A stretch of 64,000 nucleotides of DNA from Bryoerythrophyllum caledonicum (GCA_963971425.1 OZ020518.1:6241989-6305988); one strand, 5' to 3'; shown: positions 42,621-55,345, counted from the first letter of the stretch. Notes: a model not told the origin generated them from the sequence alone. Numbers and translations: made by a program.

Positions 42621-43966
42621 CAGTTCAAGGAGGCACGGTCCATGTACTTCATATGCAAATATCTCGGTTTATCACATGGGTGTGAGATGGAATGGAACTT
42701 CTTCGACACCGGACATGGAAATGAGAGTGGGATGGGGCAAGCGCAGTGGTGAAGAGGACTCTACGGACTGAGCAACTGCATAATCCTACGCGTAAGCTCC
42801 AGGATGTAAATGATGTGATTGACTTCTTGGAAGAGAAGTTGGCGGGTTTAGTACAGAGCTCGATCTACACTGGCAAAAGAATATCTCATCAATACTTTCA
42901 CCACATTGCAGTCGACGTGGTCGACCATTGACATACGCATGAGTATCACACCATTTCATGGTCGATGAAGCTACACTCCATGTGGGAGTGTCCTCCAATG
43001 ATCCGACGTCGCTACTAGTACATAAACTTTCTTGTTATTGTTCAAAGTGTCTTGATAGTCAATAGGCAACGTGTGAGAGGGTTTCACATGTGAAACCTTG
43101 GAGGCTTCTGAAACTCTGACCATCAGTAGTGACCTTTGCTTGAGAGAGGATGCATGATGCACAAAGGGAGGTAGAGGAGGAAGACACATGGGACTTTGCG
43201 TTCGAAGTGCGCCTTGGAGAGTTGGTGGATGAGGGTGACAATTTTGCGATTCTAGGGGACGAGGGTAACAAGGAGGGCGTTGTCTTTTACATTCTATAAT
43301 GCCAACGCCGTGAAGAAGTTGTCAATGAAAAAATTACTTGCGCATGGGGAGGTGAGTTTGATGTTGGTCAGCACTTCATTGTTGGAACATACTATCAGAA
43401 GTGGGGCACAAGTCCAAATTCATATGTTTTCTTGAGAAATTCTAGAGTTGCTCATGTAGACGCATTTTTAGTAGTGGCGTGTAAATTTCTAACGGTACCG
43501 GCGGTACATCGGGCAAAAGGCAGGGAGCATGTGTACCAAGTAGAGACGAGTCCATTAAGACACCTTAGAGAGTTTACAATCACCACATGTTGGGCCAAAA
43601 TTTGCTAGTGAAGGTGGAGTTGGCGACCTATAAGGAAACTTGATCTAGAGCAAGAAGGCTTTTGACATTGGAGCAGAGTAGCATTGCAATAGATCACCCT
43701 TCATGGTGATGTGGATGAAGCGTCATTGTAGATGTGGCTTAACAAGGAGTAACAATCTGGTTGCACATCGTTGAGATAGAACATGAATCTATAGTTGCAA
43801 TGGCAACGGACTTTTTTTGTGTTTAGGATATAAATTTTATTTTCTATAAGGGTGGCGTTGTGGGGAGGGGGGTGTCAACGGAGGAGAGTGGCCTACAATG
43901 TGGTTTGCTTTTAAATAGGCAAAAGCTCCAAAGATCTTCTACATCATAGGCTATAATTCAAGTTAA

Positions 43967-44654
43967 CCTTTGAAAGAATAGATATGCGCACACATCACAT
44001 GTACACTCTGCAAAAATCATATCACAATTCGGAGTTATAGAATAATAAATCCAATACTCAAAATAAATCCAGTACGCCAAACTCTACAAATATCATGCAA
44101 CATACTATGTTGTGTTTTGTACAAATGCAAAATGATTTTGGTCTTCAACTTTGATTGGCATTTCTCTCTAAGAGACTCTTGATTGTTTTGTGATTCTTGA
44201 TCTCTTTCATTGTGCACAAAACTCATGTTTTGACTTGTATAAGTTTCGGAACATTTTTGTATTTAATCAAGTAGACAAGAGTAAAAAGTCATTAAAAAAT
44301 ATTTTTAAGCGCTTACTTCACATATGATATGTCAATGCAAAGCTATCAACCTAATGCACATCTAAACCTCCTTCATTTAAAGTATGAGTTTTCTTACAAG
44401 ATTCATTTAATAGATAAAGTAGTGTACCCTCAAAAATCCATAATTTTCTCCCAATAATCGGCAATAAACACTAAAATCTATTCCATTGACCATTGGATGT
44501 TGTACGAAATTCCCCCAAAGTTACGTAATGGGTTGATCTTAATTTTGTAAGGTTAGATACTAAAATTATACATTATATTTCCATCAAAGTAAGTTCAAAG
44601 AAAAAAACAACACAAATCTTGGTTTTGCAAAAACATGCTCCAAGCACTAAAGGG
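43967..44654 (-). mobile_element. TTAA-flanked element (family I), inverted relative of 2244-3046
   Basis: On the minus strand it starts TTAA (44655-44658) and CCCTTTAGTGCTTGGAGCAT. It then follows the element at 2244 (CCAAGATTT, TCTAACCTTACAAAATT, TGGAATAGAT). The far end is near TTAA at 43963-43966, with CCTTTGAAAG. It is more diverged than the copy in the NB-ARC gene. Confidence 0.7.
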
Positions 44655-44658
44655 TTAA

Positions 44659-45344
44659 AGGATCCTATGCTATGGTTTTATTTTTGAAGAGTGATAAAGA
44701 AGTTTGGAGAGAATATCATAGTTGAATTTTTAAGATTCATTTCAGCTCTAAAATGTAATCATGGAGTTACAACGCTCGGGGTATCTTTAGCTTTATTTTC
44801 AAAGTACTCTATTAGTTAATTAGATAATTAAAACTAACTAGTTATGGCTTTATGCTCATATCAATGATAAAAATGCCATGATATTACAAACATGCTAGTT
44901 TACAAGTTCTCTTGCATGTAGGACTTTGACTTCTTTGTAACTTTACGAGTAACAAGATTTTGAAGTATAGATTACCACACCCGTTCTTTCTTCCAATCAA
45001 TGTGTAGAGATAAACATAAAGCTCATAACTCTTAACTCATTTGGCATATCAAAATCTTCAGCACTAATTTCTAGCTTCAAACACTATCGAATGACGTGAA
45101 TCATTTCAGTCTAATTTGGCAAAACTGAACATGGTGAAAATTCTCAAAAATGTGATGGAAATGTTTAATCTTCTTAAAGCAAATATATTTTAATTCCTTA
45201 AATTTATAAAATCCTTGTTTTTGAACAGCTTCAACTACTCTTTGAAAACTACATGATTCAAAGAGTCTTTACTTCAAATCAATCTTTTGGAATGTGAATA
45301 TGATATTCAACCCTGACTTATGGTATTAGTCACCTCACATCCAA
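44659..45344. other. AT-rich spacer, no gene seen
   Basis: No coding or repeat signal was recognised before the armadillo gene's last region. Confidence 0.4.
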
Positions 45345-48159
45345 TCTAGCATTTTTGCATTTCCGATTATGAGAGCAACATTATGAAGAGCAAATTCCTT
45401 GGAGTCACAGTCTAGCATTTTTGCACTTCCGATTATGAGAGCGACATTATGAAGAGCAAATACCTTGAAGCCACGGTCTTGTAATGCACGTCCTGGCATT
45501 GAAGCGCTTATGGATGTCGACGGCCTGCTCTTCGTTACAGCTTACTTGGTTTTTTCCAACCACTAATTAGCAAACCGGTTGTGAGATATTTGAGGCAGGC
45601 TTCCAATTTTCTGTTGGAAACAATTACTGCAAGGCTTGGTGAGTCAAAAAGCAATGATTCCTCTCAGCAACATCCAAGCATATCGAAAACAATTGGAGCC
45701 AGTTGTGATGGGATCTCCCGAATGTCTTCGAATGGTCGCGATGTGAATTGGAGTTGTTGAATGGTCTGGCAAGCAGCTCTCTTCATCGTTCCATTAAAGG
45801 TCTGTAGGAACAACTCGCGGCAGATCTCAACACCCTTTTGCAACTTCGCCCTCGCCGCTGGATCTTCCGTCACGTTGGTTATCAGCTGCATCATGAGCCA
45901 GAAGCAGTAAGGCTTAGAAGAAGACTACTAAAACACCTTTCTGGAAATGTACTACATATCTGATACTGCTCAGCGCATTAAACTTGACGGTTTCCCTTGC
46001 AATGAAAAAAAAACTGCTGCATATCTATCACCGTTTGGAATATCTGTCTAAATTGGATATGTAGCAGTAGTTTGCATCACACAAGAAGGGGACATGTACG
46101 TTAGCGGGATAAGGTCATACATTCATAGCAACAAGGGTGAGCTCGCCATCTGAAAGGTGGAGCATGTGCGTCATCAAGGGTACACCGTTGGCCATGATGA
46201 AGTCTTTCTTGCCTCGTATCTCAAGCGTTAGGCTGCACAAGAACAGGAAGGGTTGTTTCCGCTCTCTTGATTCATGAAGAGAATGTTCATTATGCAGTTG
46301 ATGCACACTTGGGGGAAGATTGGTACCTTAGAAGAGCTGCAGTGCCATAAGCCATAATTCTTGCTTCATGATGATTCAAAAAGGGAACAAAAACTGCCAC
46401 AGCCCCGAGTGCCACTGCTTGTTTTCTCCCTTTCTCATACAATCTGCCCTCACCGCACATCCAATTAAAAGAATTTCTTTCTGAATCCCTGAGGGTGTCG
46501 GATAGAAGGTTTAGTACCCAATGAGGCAGATGAAGCGGCCAGCTGAAACCATCATGGCTTCGTTCGTGATAGTGGCGAGTTTCACCACGATTGGCCCACC
46601 ATCCGCCTTCATACAATGTACACATGTTCAATCATGTACTCAATGTACAAGTTTCAAGAATGTGAATGAAAGACTTGAAGAGTTTGTGCTTTCACACCTC
46701 AAGGACCTAATCAATGGCCTTCTGACAATAGTTCAGGCTTCGCATGCAACGGGAGCACAGGTCCATGGCGTGGCATAGGTTGTTGCCCCTGTCTTTGTCT
46801 TTTACAAGGCCCTTCACGATACTTGCTAGCGTAACGCAGTCATTGACAAGTATATCCCTCACTAATTCATCGCCATAGCACAACGAAGTTTAGTATCCTG
46901 TACCCCAAACGCACACAATTCGATCAAGTCCATGAAATTTACAACTTCTCATTGCTCGAGCACAATGTGTAACCTACGGTGATAATTCTGTGGTCTAAAA
47001 CGAGGGAAATGAACAGCAGCGTTCTATCCAGTTCGAAGGTCCATAAATGTGACCTCATCAATAGCAAAGTTGACAGAGAAAAGAGTAGAAGGTCACCTTC
47101 ACAATTGAGAGCGCAGTCATTCAGGGCATCCAGAGCATTGCACCTCAATACCGCGTCGTCACTTTTAAGCTGTAAACACACTCTTGAGCGTCACACAATA
47201 CACCTCCATTTGCGTAAGTATTGACAATGCATGGAAGTCAGCAATGGTCACTAACCATTCTGAGGAGGCCCTCGATGCATCCCAGTTCAATGAGATCATT
47301 CCATTGCGTAATTGAAGCTGTTGACAAGAAAGAAAAAAAACACCTCAATAATCTTACTCGAGCTCATAGAATAATTCCTTCCTACTGCTAGAATGATGGC
47401 TCAAAGATTCAGTCATAAGACGAGATCGTCGGTTGCTTGTCCAGAAAGTGATTGTGGTGCATCACCTGAAGCATACTTGAAGCAGAGGGCAAGATGCTGG
47501 CGTATGCATAGGTCTGTCTCCACCAGCATGTCAGCAAGCAAAGGAAGAATGCCTGCACCTCACCACGTTTAATCAATATCTTCGTCATTGAAATGTAACG
47601 ATGGATTCCACCTGGGTCATCACCTGATGCTGGTTTTGAGATTCAGGTTGTGTCAACGATTCGACCTATCGTATACACACACAAATGTCTGCCATCCTCT
47701 AAAACTAAACCTTGAATATAACTCTTCTAGACTGGTGAAGGTCATACCAGCTGCAATGCAGCGCGCGCGATTCTCAGGACTACGCAGGAGCTCAACACAC
47801 CAAGCAACCGATTTTTGTCTCACAATGAGGTCACTTTGTAGCGTGCGCACCTGCGGAGAACATGTCGGCTACCATTAATTTTCAGGGCAAAAGAGACTTC
47901 ACGGATTGTGCAAGAGAGTTGCGAGGTCACACTTACCATCCTCGATGGGATTGTCGTGCATGAAATTCGCCACCACCTCGTCCTCCACCCAGCGAGGCTG
48001 CTCCGACCGCACAATGTTTCTGTCATCGGAAGGTTTCGGCTTCTTCTTCGCATCCAGAAGAGCTTTCTTGGCTGCCTCTTCCGCATTGATCCGCTTGTTT
48101 CCGCCTAGGAGCGCATCGAACATGCGCTGGCCTTGCTTGCTGTAAGGTTATTTCGACAT
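45345..48159 (-). CDS. Armadillo-repeat protein gene, possibly a pseudogene
   Basis: Read leftward. An N-terminal exon (48159/48123 to 47937) gives MFDALLGGNKRINAEEAAKK and ends at donor GGTAAGT. Exons 47850-47748, 47552-47466, 47317-47256 and 47169-47096 have AG/GT borders, and most join in phase (RCIAAG|ILPLLADMLVE, KYAS|ITQWNDLIELGCIEGLL). Helical repeats such as LIVRQKSVAWCVELL and NALDALNDCALNC are armadillo-like. More exon-like blocks lie at 46905-46725, 46631-46290, 46240-46115 and 45894-45664, and a last block (45475-45345) has a 63-bp tandem duplication. Armadillo proteins act as binding scaffolds. A radial-spoke or flagellar role is a guess. ATG-TCG-AAA-TAA at 48159 and stops in the last third suggest decay, or exon borders I have missed. 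Confidence 0.6.
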
Positions 48160-48627
48160 GTTTACACCTTCACAGCACCAAGTCGAATGGAGAAATTTCT
48201 TTCGCCACGTTTAGAGCAAATGCTTCGGCAGCTACACTTCCAATTCTGCCAGAGTAGATCGCTACTTCAGCAGCTAGAAGCCTCACCGCTCTCAACTGCG
48301 TGAATGAATTTGCACTTTCGCGTCACTCACTTAGTTTCGAACAGTCTCCAAACTCACTTAGTCGAAACACTTACGAGTCTCCAATCTCAGCAATTCCACA
48401 AATTCTCTCAGCACTTTCTTAACTCTGACACCTCCACTCACCGGTTACAAGCGCCATCGCACTCACTCCAGCAGCTCAAGCATGAGACGGGATGCCACCA
48501 AGAGAAAAGAATCACCAAACTGAACGTCTAAATTTCTCACAAATAATATTGTACTTTTCAGTAGTAGGTAAGTTCGACCGCAATTCGCTATGCAACTCTT
48601 GAGAGCGCCAAGAAGTGAGCTGAGAGA
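48160..48627. promoter_or_regulatory. Divergent promoter region between two genes
   Basis: It separates the minus-strand armadillo gene from the plus-strand coding region at 48628. A direct repeat with 'AGTCTCCAA(A/T)CTCA' occurs at 48350 and 48375. No TATA box could be fixed. The role is inferred from gene orientation only. Confidence 0.3.
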
Positions 48628-49472
48628 GTGAAACGCTTCAATGCCCGTTGTGATCCAGGTCGGCCTCGTCAAAATCACGCTTCCACTGTCTCGCAGCTGC
48701 TCCTTGAGCTTCCAGTGGACGCAACAAAGCTACTCCTCGAGACAGTTTCCTGCGAGAAATCATCAGGCGTTGGGCGTTTCGATATCACAGAGGTTATTGA
48801 CATGTCCTGGATATCAGTCTCCAGGTTATAACCAGGGCCTGCATCGGAAAAGATCCGCCTGAAGCCGGTGCGATTCCCTTTCTTGAAGTGCACCGCAGTC
48901 GTGAAGCTTGAGAGTGTACAAGGGATGGTTCCGCAACAGCTCATGTTTGGGATCGAAACTTGTACACAATCAATGGATTGGCTGACGTCCGCTCTTTCTT
49001 TCCTCATCGTTGCATCCGCCTCCATTCTCGTACAACACTACAGCAACCAATGCTGTTGTGATTTGAACAACTCCATGGAGATCCAGATTATGCCGAAGAT
49101 ATGCCGGACAGCCCAGCGCCGGAGAGTCCGTTGTTCGGAGGACCTGCCCCGGACAATCCCCATTGTGGCCACACAGTGGATAGCTTTCTGCCCGACCTTC
49201 CACCTCGGCGGGCAAGCGGTGCTAGGGCCCGGGAGCTTGCGAAGATCATTGGAGATGCAAAGCAGAGGTTTCCAGATGTGAATCCAGATTTAGAGCCCGA
49301 TGCCCTGCCTACGGCTCCTGGCTTAGATTTGCTTGTTAAGTTGACAGGGGTTGTTATTCCCTTGGAGGAGTTGAATGATTTAGAGAGGCAAATAGGCACG
49401 CTCCAGACGTTACACGGTGAAGAACTTTGGATGATGCACTTGAAAAAGACATGGACTCCGACTAGATCTTAG
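48628..49472 (+). CDS. Unrecognised plus-strand gene region
   Basis: Two coding-like parts are visible. 48628-49060 reads VGRFDITEVIDMSWISVSRL, a stop, then CTAVVKLESVQGMVPQQLMF and a hydrophobic run, SALSFLIVASASILV, which could span a membrane. 49101-49472 (123 codons, another frame) reads RARELAKIIGDAKQRFPDV and LTGVVIPLEELNDLERQIGT and ends in a stop, like a soluble helical C-terminus. The G+C content is higher than the surroundings and the last frame is clean, which argues for a real gene with an intron or frameshift near 49060-49100. I do not recognise the family. Confidence 0.4.
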
Positions 49473-50939
49473 TAATCTTGTAAATCCTTTTTGTTTATAT
49501 TTTTAAACTTCACCTTTAATTTCTTCTTGAAAAAACCCTCTAATGGATTTCTCATTTATCTGCATAATACTTTGAATAAAGTTGGTTTATACAAAACTTG
49601 AAATTCTACAAGTAAATGAATTTATGTAGTAATAATTACGCAATATACATGATTTTCTATATAAGGTTGATTATTTATTCTATTTTTTTATTACGTACAA
49701 CATGCATCTCCAAAGGATGTGTTCAGGGTAAAAGTGCATTAAGGTACCCCGCTTTTGATGTCAGAATGTCCCATATTCTGGAAATATTTATTTGAAGGGT
49801 ACATATTTGAGAAAAATTGCATTATTAAATTAGTGTAGTGATTGGCATTACTAATGGATCATAGGGTTGAAGGAAGTTTGCCATTTGTAATCAATATTTT
49901 CTTTTATGCACTGAAATTGCTAAGAACCAAAAATTCATTTCAAGTCTGAAAATGATTTCTATTACACTTCTATTGGTTGGTAGAGGAAGCTCAGAAGATT
50001 CTACAGGTTGGCCTAATGCTCAATAAATAATTTTGTCTTTGAAATAACTTTGAACTCAAAATGAGAAATTTGTTGTGTCACAACGTACCTCCTCTCAAGT
50101 TTAGCATTTCAAAACAAATCCTTCAAAAAGGAATAAAACTACAAAAAATTAGGCATGCATGTAGAATGAAGTAAATCTTTTTACCAATTGACCAAAATGA
50201 AAAAAATATTTCTTATTCAAATGTTATTGAATTCTCCGATTTTGCCCAAAAGTGCATAAGCTTAGCGTAGTATGACCGTTCAAGGCATATGCATTATTTA
50301 AAATTTTATTTAAAATTTTATTCAATGACAATAGAGATTTGAAGGATCCAACGGAGGAGCCCAATTTGGCCCTAGATGGAATTTTAGGCCATGCAAAATC
50401 TTTCTCCGAATGCTCCCTTGGGGCCGGAAGGTTTGGTGCCAAACCATGCCACCTAAGGCGACACGAACGATGAAATGTAGTTCTGGACAGCCCCAAGTAT
50501 AAAGCTCTCGGGTTGGATTTTGGAAAATTAAGAGACACTATTGGGTGAAACTGTGAGAGTTCTGGTCGGCCCTCAATTTGGCCCCAAGTATAAACTGGCC
50601 CTAAGTGCAATGGGAATACAAATTTTACTCCCATACACCTCTTTCATCTTCCATGTTCGTACAAAGGATGAAGAAATTTGAATAAAATAACCAAGTAGAA
50701 TTCAACTTTTGTGACATTTGCAAAAGCAAATAATAGGGCTTATCCCATTTGGGGGTTAAGTCCAATTTGACACTAGTTTAACGAACATAATAGTTCCATA
50801 GACATAAATAACCAACATACACGACGTAAATGGAAAGCAAAAGAAATCCTAAAGGCTAAAAACAATGCAAGTATAGTCCTCAATGACTCTGTGACATAGT
50901 TCAAGAAGTAATGTATAGTTCTGTTAAACCGAGAACCGC
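49473..50939. other. AT-rich spacer with a possible MITE, no gene seen
   Basis: Around 50350-50620 the sequence becomes GC-richer with repeated TTTGGCCC and GGGGCC words that resemble the Tourist-like elements at 56476 and 57895. Ends could not be defined. The 136-codon minus frame at 50224 has no motif. Confidence 0.35.
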
Positions 50940-53240
50940 CTATGACCCACTTGTTCGCCGCCTACCTGGCCTAATGGACGACCCAGACTTAGGCCCACCT
51001 AATTCACTACAAGCTTTGAATCGCCTTTTGCTACTACTCCCCTCATTAAAGTGAAACAATGGTTGAGATGCTGGATGTAGGAGGCCCGCATTAGCTCTTA
51101 TCTTCAAGCTTGAGACCTTGCCCTTCAATTCATTGAGGCCAGCCAACAAATGTCCCCGCAAGTCTTTGTTCTGAATAGAAAAGTGTTGAATATCAGTCCA
51201 AGCAGAGGTGATATCCGCCATTTGTTTTTGCGGATTCGATGTGTCCATTTCTCTTGCATATTTACATTGGGTCTGTGTTGTGCTGTGCAGTTCGGCCCCC
51301 TTTGGAGGATCCAAGCCAACAAGAATTCCTCCCACGGCAATGGTATCCCGTAGAGTTTCAGCGTACCGTACAATGGACGCGTCCTGCACACCGACATTGA
51401 TGACCTTAAACACCTTCACAACGTATTTGCAAATGTTCCCCCGCATCCCTAGATGACACGTACAACAAGCCCAGTCTGTGTTAGGGCTTGCTACCATCCA
51501 AATCGTTGGGAAGTTCATTTGATTGGCCACGTACACAATGTCTTGGTCCAAGTCGAGGAAGACATGCTCGTTCGTAATCTCCCTAGCCCGGATGACGGCG
51601 TTGGCCACATACCTTCACCCTTTCCGTTCTTGATAAAATCGAAGAGCTTGCACTGAACTGCGTACTAGTAGTGAGTGAGGACATCCTTGATCAGGTGGTG
51701 TATCAACAAGTCCACGCGACGGCCGTTAAACTTTTGCCTTGAAGTAGACAATATGGACTTCAGATTAGCATGATAGCTCTCCACAACGGCATTTGTATAT
51801 TGATTTGCATGTGGAACACTTCTAAACCATGTAACCCACATATCAAGTTTTGAAATCTAAGTCTTTTCGAAATAGTTGAAAAAAGTCTTAGACCCGTCTC
51901 AATACTTATTCCGCAACCGGTGGAACCTGGCCTTGGAATTTTGCACTGCATAATTGCCCTTGAGAGTTCCATTCCCGTACATTAAATCGGCACAATCCTT
52001 CAAAATGTCAGTATGTAGGTAGTTGGCCTTGATTTTCTGCATAGCATCTTTAAGCCACGCCTTGCGCACATGCCATATGCAAAGAAAGACCTTAACCCCA
52101 TCAATGCCATCACATTCAAGCCACACCTCTCTACACAGAAATGGAGGAAATTTTCATTGTTTGGCCAGGTATAAATCGTTTCGGAAGCAATGTTTAAGCC
52201 ATGTCACGAAGGGCAACATCAAACGTGATGGCATTCAATTCAGCTTGATCATTGTCGGTGACGACAACATTAGGCTCCCAACCTGGTAGTACCGAGATAC
52301 ATCGATCTCTAAGCTTCTTGAGCCAAACAACAATGTCCTCTTGACGGCTCTTTCCGTGAATTGTGAATGCCACTGGAATACTTTATTCCCACTCATCAAA
52401 AACCATAACTGTGTACAGAGGATACTAAAGGCCAGGCAAAATCCAATAGTTAGAAGACAAATAAAAAATGCAATTGGAACATCATGCAAGCCAGGTTTAG
52501 ATGGTTGGGTACCTTAGGGAGGTTTGTACCGGAGGTGGCATCAATTCCAAGTGCACGTCGATTTTTGTGTCTTACCATCATCTGGAGTTGCCAATCAGTT
52601 TGGATGGCAATGGAGAAGGGATCGTCATTTTGTGGAGGCTCATTCTAATCGATGTTCCTATATTCGTTGTAATCGTAGAATGACTTTGGATTCTCCTCTT
52701 TCCACATGTGAACACTAAGGGCATCTCGGGGGTGCTTCTCCCAAAGTTCTTTAGCGAGGATTTTTGCGATGTTGTAGACATCCCTAGGCATGACAAAGGT
52801 ATCCCTGATGGTTGGTAAGTTTAATGTAGCACAATGTAGTACCTCCGCTTTGTGGTCAGCCATCACTTGAGCTAGAGACTTTCTACTTTGCAGGGAGCTC
52901 TAAATCCAGTTCTTCGTGGCCTTTGAAAGTTGACCGCATAAGCCTGCCCTTTGGCCACCAAAATCTAGACCATGACAAAGGTTCCCCTCCTTGTTGACAT
53001 GGTCAATACAATGAAAGTGTATGGTGCATAAGGTTTGATTGAGCAGAAGTTGTTTTGCAACAAAGCAACATTGACAACCTTGTTTGATTGACATACGTGC
53101 TTGTATTATGCCAACTCGGATCTTGCCCCTAGGTGTGGTGGCTTTGTCAATAGTTTTTTGTGCCTATAGAAGCTTGGCATGGGCCTCCTAGATCGAGGCC
53201 TGGACTTCATCATCCTCATCGATGACTGTTAAAGGGAGAT
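50940..53240 (-). pseudogene. Second SWIM-type MULE transposase, heavily decayed
   Basis: Right to left: Cys/His-rich N-terminal pieces (53094-52900), NPKSFYDYNEYRNID (52690), ALGIDATSGT near 52540, PLYTVMVFDEW near 52420, and VVVTDNDQAELNAITF near 52240, which holds the second acidic residue. Next come VKVFLCIWHVRKAWL (52100) and the SWIM part ACCTCHLGMRGNICKYV (51450), where the last His is Tyr. The end NAGLLHPASQPLF is shared with the remnant at the window start. Several frames are needed to follow it. It differs from the transposase in the giant element, so it is another MULE lineage. Confidence 0.75.
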
Positions 53241-53464
53241 TGACCTACAAACTCACTTTCACATAAACCCTAAAAAACCCTAGAAACCCTAAGAAACCCT
53301 GATTTGCTCGAAACACCTTCTAAAACCTCAAATCACGTCGGATTTTATTGGCTAGGTCATAGTTTGTACATGGCAAAGTCTTTCTCACTCAATGTGACCT
53401 CAAAAACCTCTAGACTCTTTCAAACCCTAATTGTGTCTAAGCTCTAGCTCTAAGTTGCAAGTGT

Positions 53465-53486
53465 GAGAGAGAGAGAGAGAGAGAGC
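53465..53486 (+). repeat. GA microsatellite
   Basis: About eleven GA units run without interruption. Confidence 0.95.
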
Positions 53487-53518
53487 CCCAAGCTCGCCCT
53501 CCATGTGCATCAAACCCT

Positions 53519-53715
53519 AACTGAAGTCATCCGGCGGATGAACACTGGGCTGGATGGAAGTCATCCAGCTCCCTAGGTTCATCCAACTGGCGGATGAAAC
53601 TGGTCAGGACAGAAATCATCCGCCTGACCAGGTTTCATCCAGCCAGCCCAATGGATGAAAATCTGTCCAGGAAGGAAATCATCCGTCTGGTCAGGTTCAT
53701 CCACTAGAGAGCCCA
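53519..53715. repeat. Hairpin-rich minisatellite of GGATGAA/TTCATCC words
   Basis: At least nine GGATGAA, TTCATCC or ATCATCC words alternate in both orientations with CTGGTCAGG/CCTGACCAG spacers, so several nested hairpins can form. It sits between the MULE remnant and another minus-strand coding trace. It could be a terminal structure of that MULE. Confidence 0.65.
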
Positions 53716-53746
53716 AAAACTCAACTGCAGTCAAAAATGAAAATTA

Positions 53747-54420
53747 CTACCCTGGTCCTCCAATCCTGGTTCTCCGCTTAACAATTACCTCAATGTTCAA
53801 GTCTATTTCCTGCTCGGTTGTGCTCTCTAGTTGTACTGTAGTGCACTTCGTACCCTTGCCTTTCCCGGTTGCAGCCATCACGGACTGTTGAAGGAACTTC
53901 TTTGCCCTCTCGATAGTTTTATTTCGATTGGTAGACTTCCGCCGGTCAGTCAAAGTGTGGGCAAATACTCTTTGAACTTCTGCTTTATACTAGCTTGAGC
54001 GGTCCTTCAGGCCAAATTGGCAAGTAAACCTAAAAAACACAATATGGAAATGTGAGCAATGTGCCACACTAAGGAGACATGTCATGAAATTCAGAATTTT
54101 TTGGCAAAGGATACTTATTTGATTTCTTGTATGGCTGAATTAGACCGGATTTGTGTCCTCTTAATGTCTTTTCTACTGCTCTTGAAATTGTGATTGTTGT
54201 CCTCAAAAATGGTACAAGGGTATTGCCTAGTGCTCATCTCCCCCTCAAGAAAATCCTTGAGTCTGTCCCATAACATTTTGGCCATCTTAATGGTTTTTTT
54301 TACATCTCCCCTAGTTCACTTTATCGCTCCATTGAAGATCTGTTCTATCAAACGGTTCGGGTGGTGGCCTTTGTACACTGTCACGAACCTTCTCCAAAAC
54401 ATTCCTCGACTAGGGCTTTT
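53747..54420 (-). pseudogene. Unrecognised minus-strand coding trace
   Basis: Two coherent stretches are visible. At 54420-54120 it reads HHPNRLIEQIFNGAIK, a stop, then TRGDVKKTIKMAKMLWDRLK and EDNNHNFKSSRKDIKRTQIR. At 53990-53747 it reads TDRRKSTNRNKTIERAKKF and TTEQEIDLNIEVIVKRR. They lie upstream of the MULE transposase on the same strand and may be its N-terminal exons or a separate transposon protein. Lys/Arg-rich composition suits DNA or RNA binding. No family was recognised. Confidence 0.35.
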
Positions 54421-54544
54421 TGTAAGATTGTGGAGGTATGTCATTGGCAGCCAGACTAGGGCCTTCAAAGTTAGATGGACAGGGCACACGATGAGGGTAA
54501 TGTTTTGGAGGAGGACCATCCAAAGGAGAGTATGGAAAAAATAG

Positions 54545-55345
54545 ACGGCAATCAGCAGGTTGATGACTGCCCAGGCTAAGGTAGGGAAGAGAGGGCCAGG
54601 CCAGGGTAGGGAGGGCAGTGATGAGGTTCACGGCTGTGCGGGCCAGGTCCTACGCCGATATAAAGAAATTGGCAGGAATCGTACACACCGTAGTAGTCGT
54701 GATCACAGCAGAGAGGTTGGTTTGAGTCGTCGAAGACAGTTCCAACGGTGCTGTTGGGACCGACCACTTCCTTTGACCACGAATGATTTTCCATTCTTTT
54801 GTCTATGTCTATGTAAGAAAAATTTGTGTAGTCTTGGCCTGCAAGGTCGGCCGTAAGTTCTAGAACTACATTTGATTCCATTGAAAGATCCTACCGCACA
54901 GTGTATAGATTTCATTCGAACGAAGGCACACTGCATCAATGGCCCACATTCTACCTAGCCTGCAAGAAGCATACCCCAAACTCCAAACCCTATATGGCAT
55001 CAATGTCTACGGCGGCTCTGGCAGCGGACGTCAAGGTGTCAAGATCCAAAAAAGGCTGCTACATTACTCGGGATCGCAAGACAAAGGGTGGGTTATTTGG
55101 CGCAGGGAAGGACGGGCTGGCGTAGAAAAAAGACCGGGCCTGGGCAGGGAAGGTCGGGCTGCTGGGTGGGCGCTGGAAAGACCGGGCTTGGACAGGGAAA
55201 GCTGGGCTGTCGGACGGGCACCACGGTGGCGGGCGGGGGCCAAGATGGCGAGATACGCTAGTTGGGCGGGTCACAAAGGAGGGTCGGAGCCGAGGCAGCT
55301 ACCCTCGCGAGGCTGCGGCTTGGGCCAACGCTCGTTAGGGTGAAT
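54545..55345 (+). repeat. GC-rich block with short tandem repeats
   Basis: GGGAAAG/ACCGGGC(C/T)TGG and GGGCTG(G/C)... words repeat with a ~45-bp period at 55105-55225. AGGGCCAGGCCAGGG-type repeats occur at 54590-54620. The frames are open on both strands because of composition. One frame (54939-55110) reads AHILPSLQEAYPKLQTLYG, which might be a captured exon, but I do not recognise it. Confidence 0.5.

Larger units (their letters stand above)
40787..43610 (+). pseudogene. Broken gene of an uncharacterised 'FAENY...SDGCAGQFK' family
   Basis: Pieces in order are ECKERNISCCKYHVELDMLR (40800), CPKGDSNKFHPLERLMEDA (41530), WHRFDFDMVGFDDDGRPRKR (41650), VDFVENYTFEIHNEIQSMHW (41875), LLVEHCFIKHWAWLSS (42050), WSDGCAG (42125), KYLGLSHGCEMEWNFFDTGH (42660), VVKRTLRTEQLHNPTRKLQD (42749), and GVSSNDPTSLLV (42992). 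I recall this string of motifs from large uncharacterised families in bryophytes and some animals that look transposon-derived. The function is unknown to me. It carries several stops and frame changes, a Tourist-like MITE, and an intron or insertion full of tandem repeats. Confidence 0.6.
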
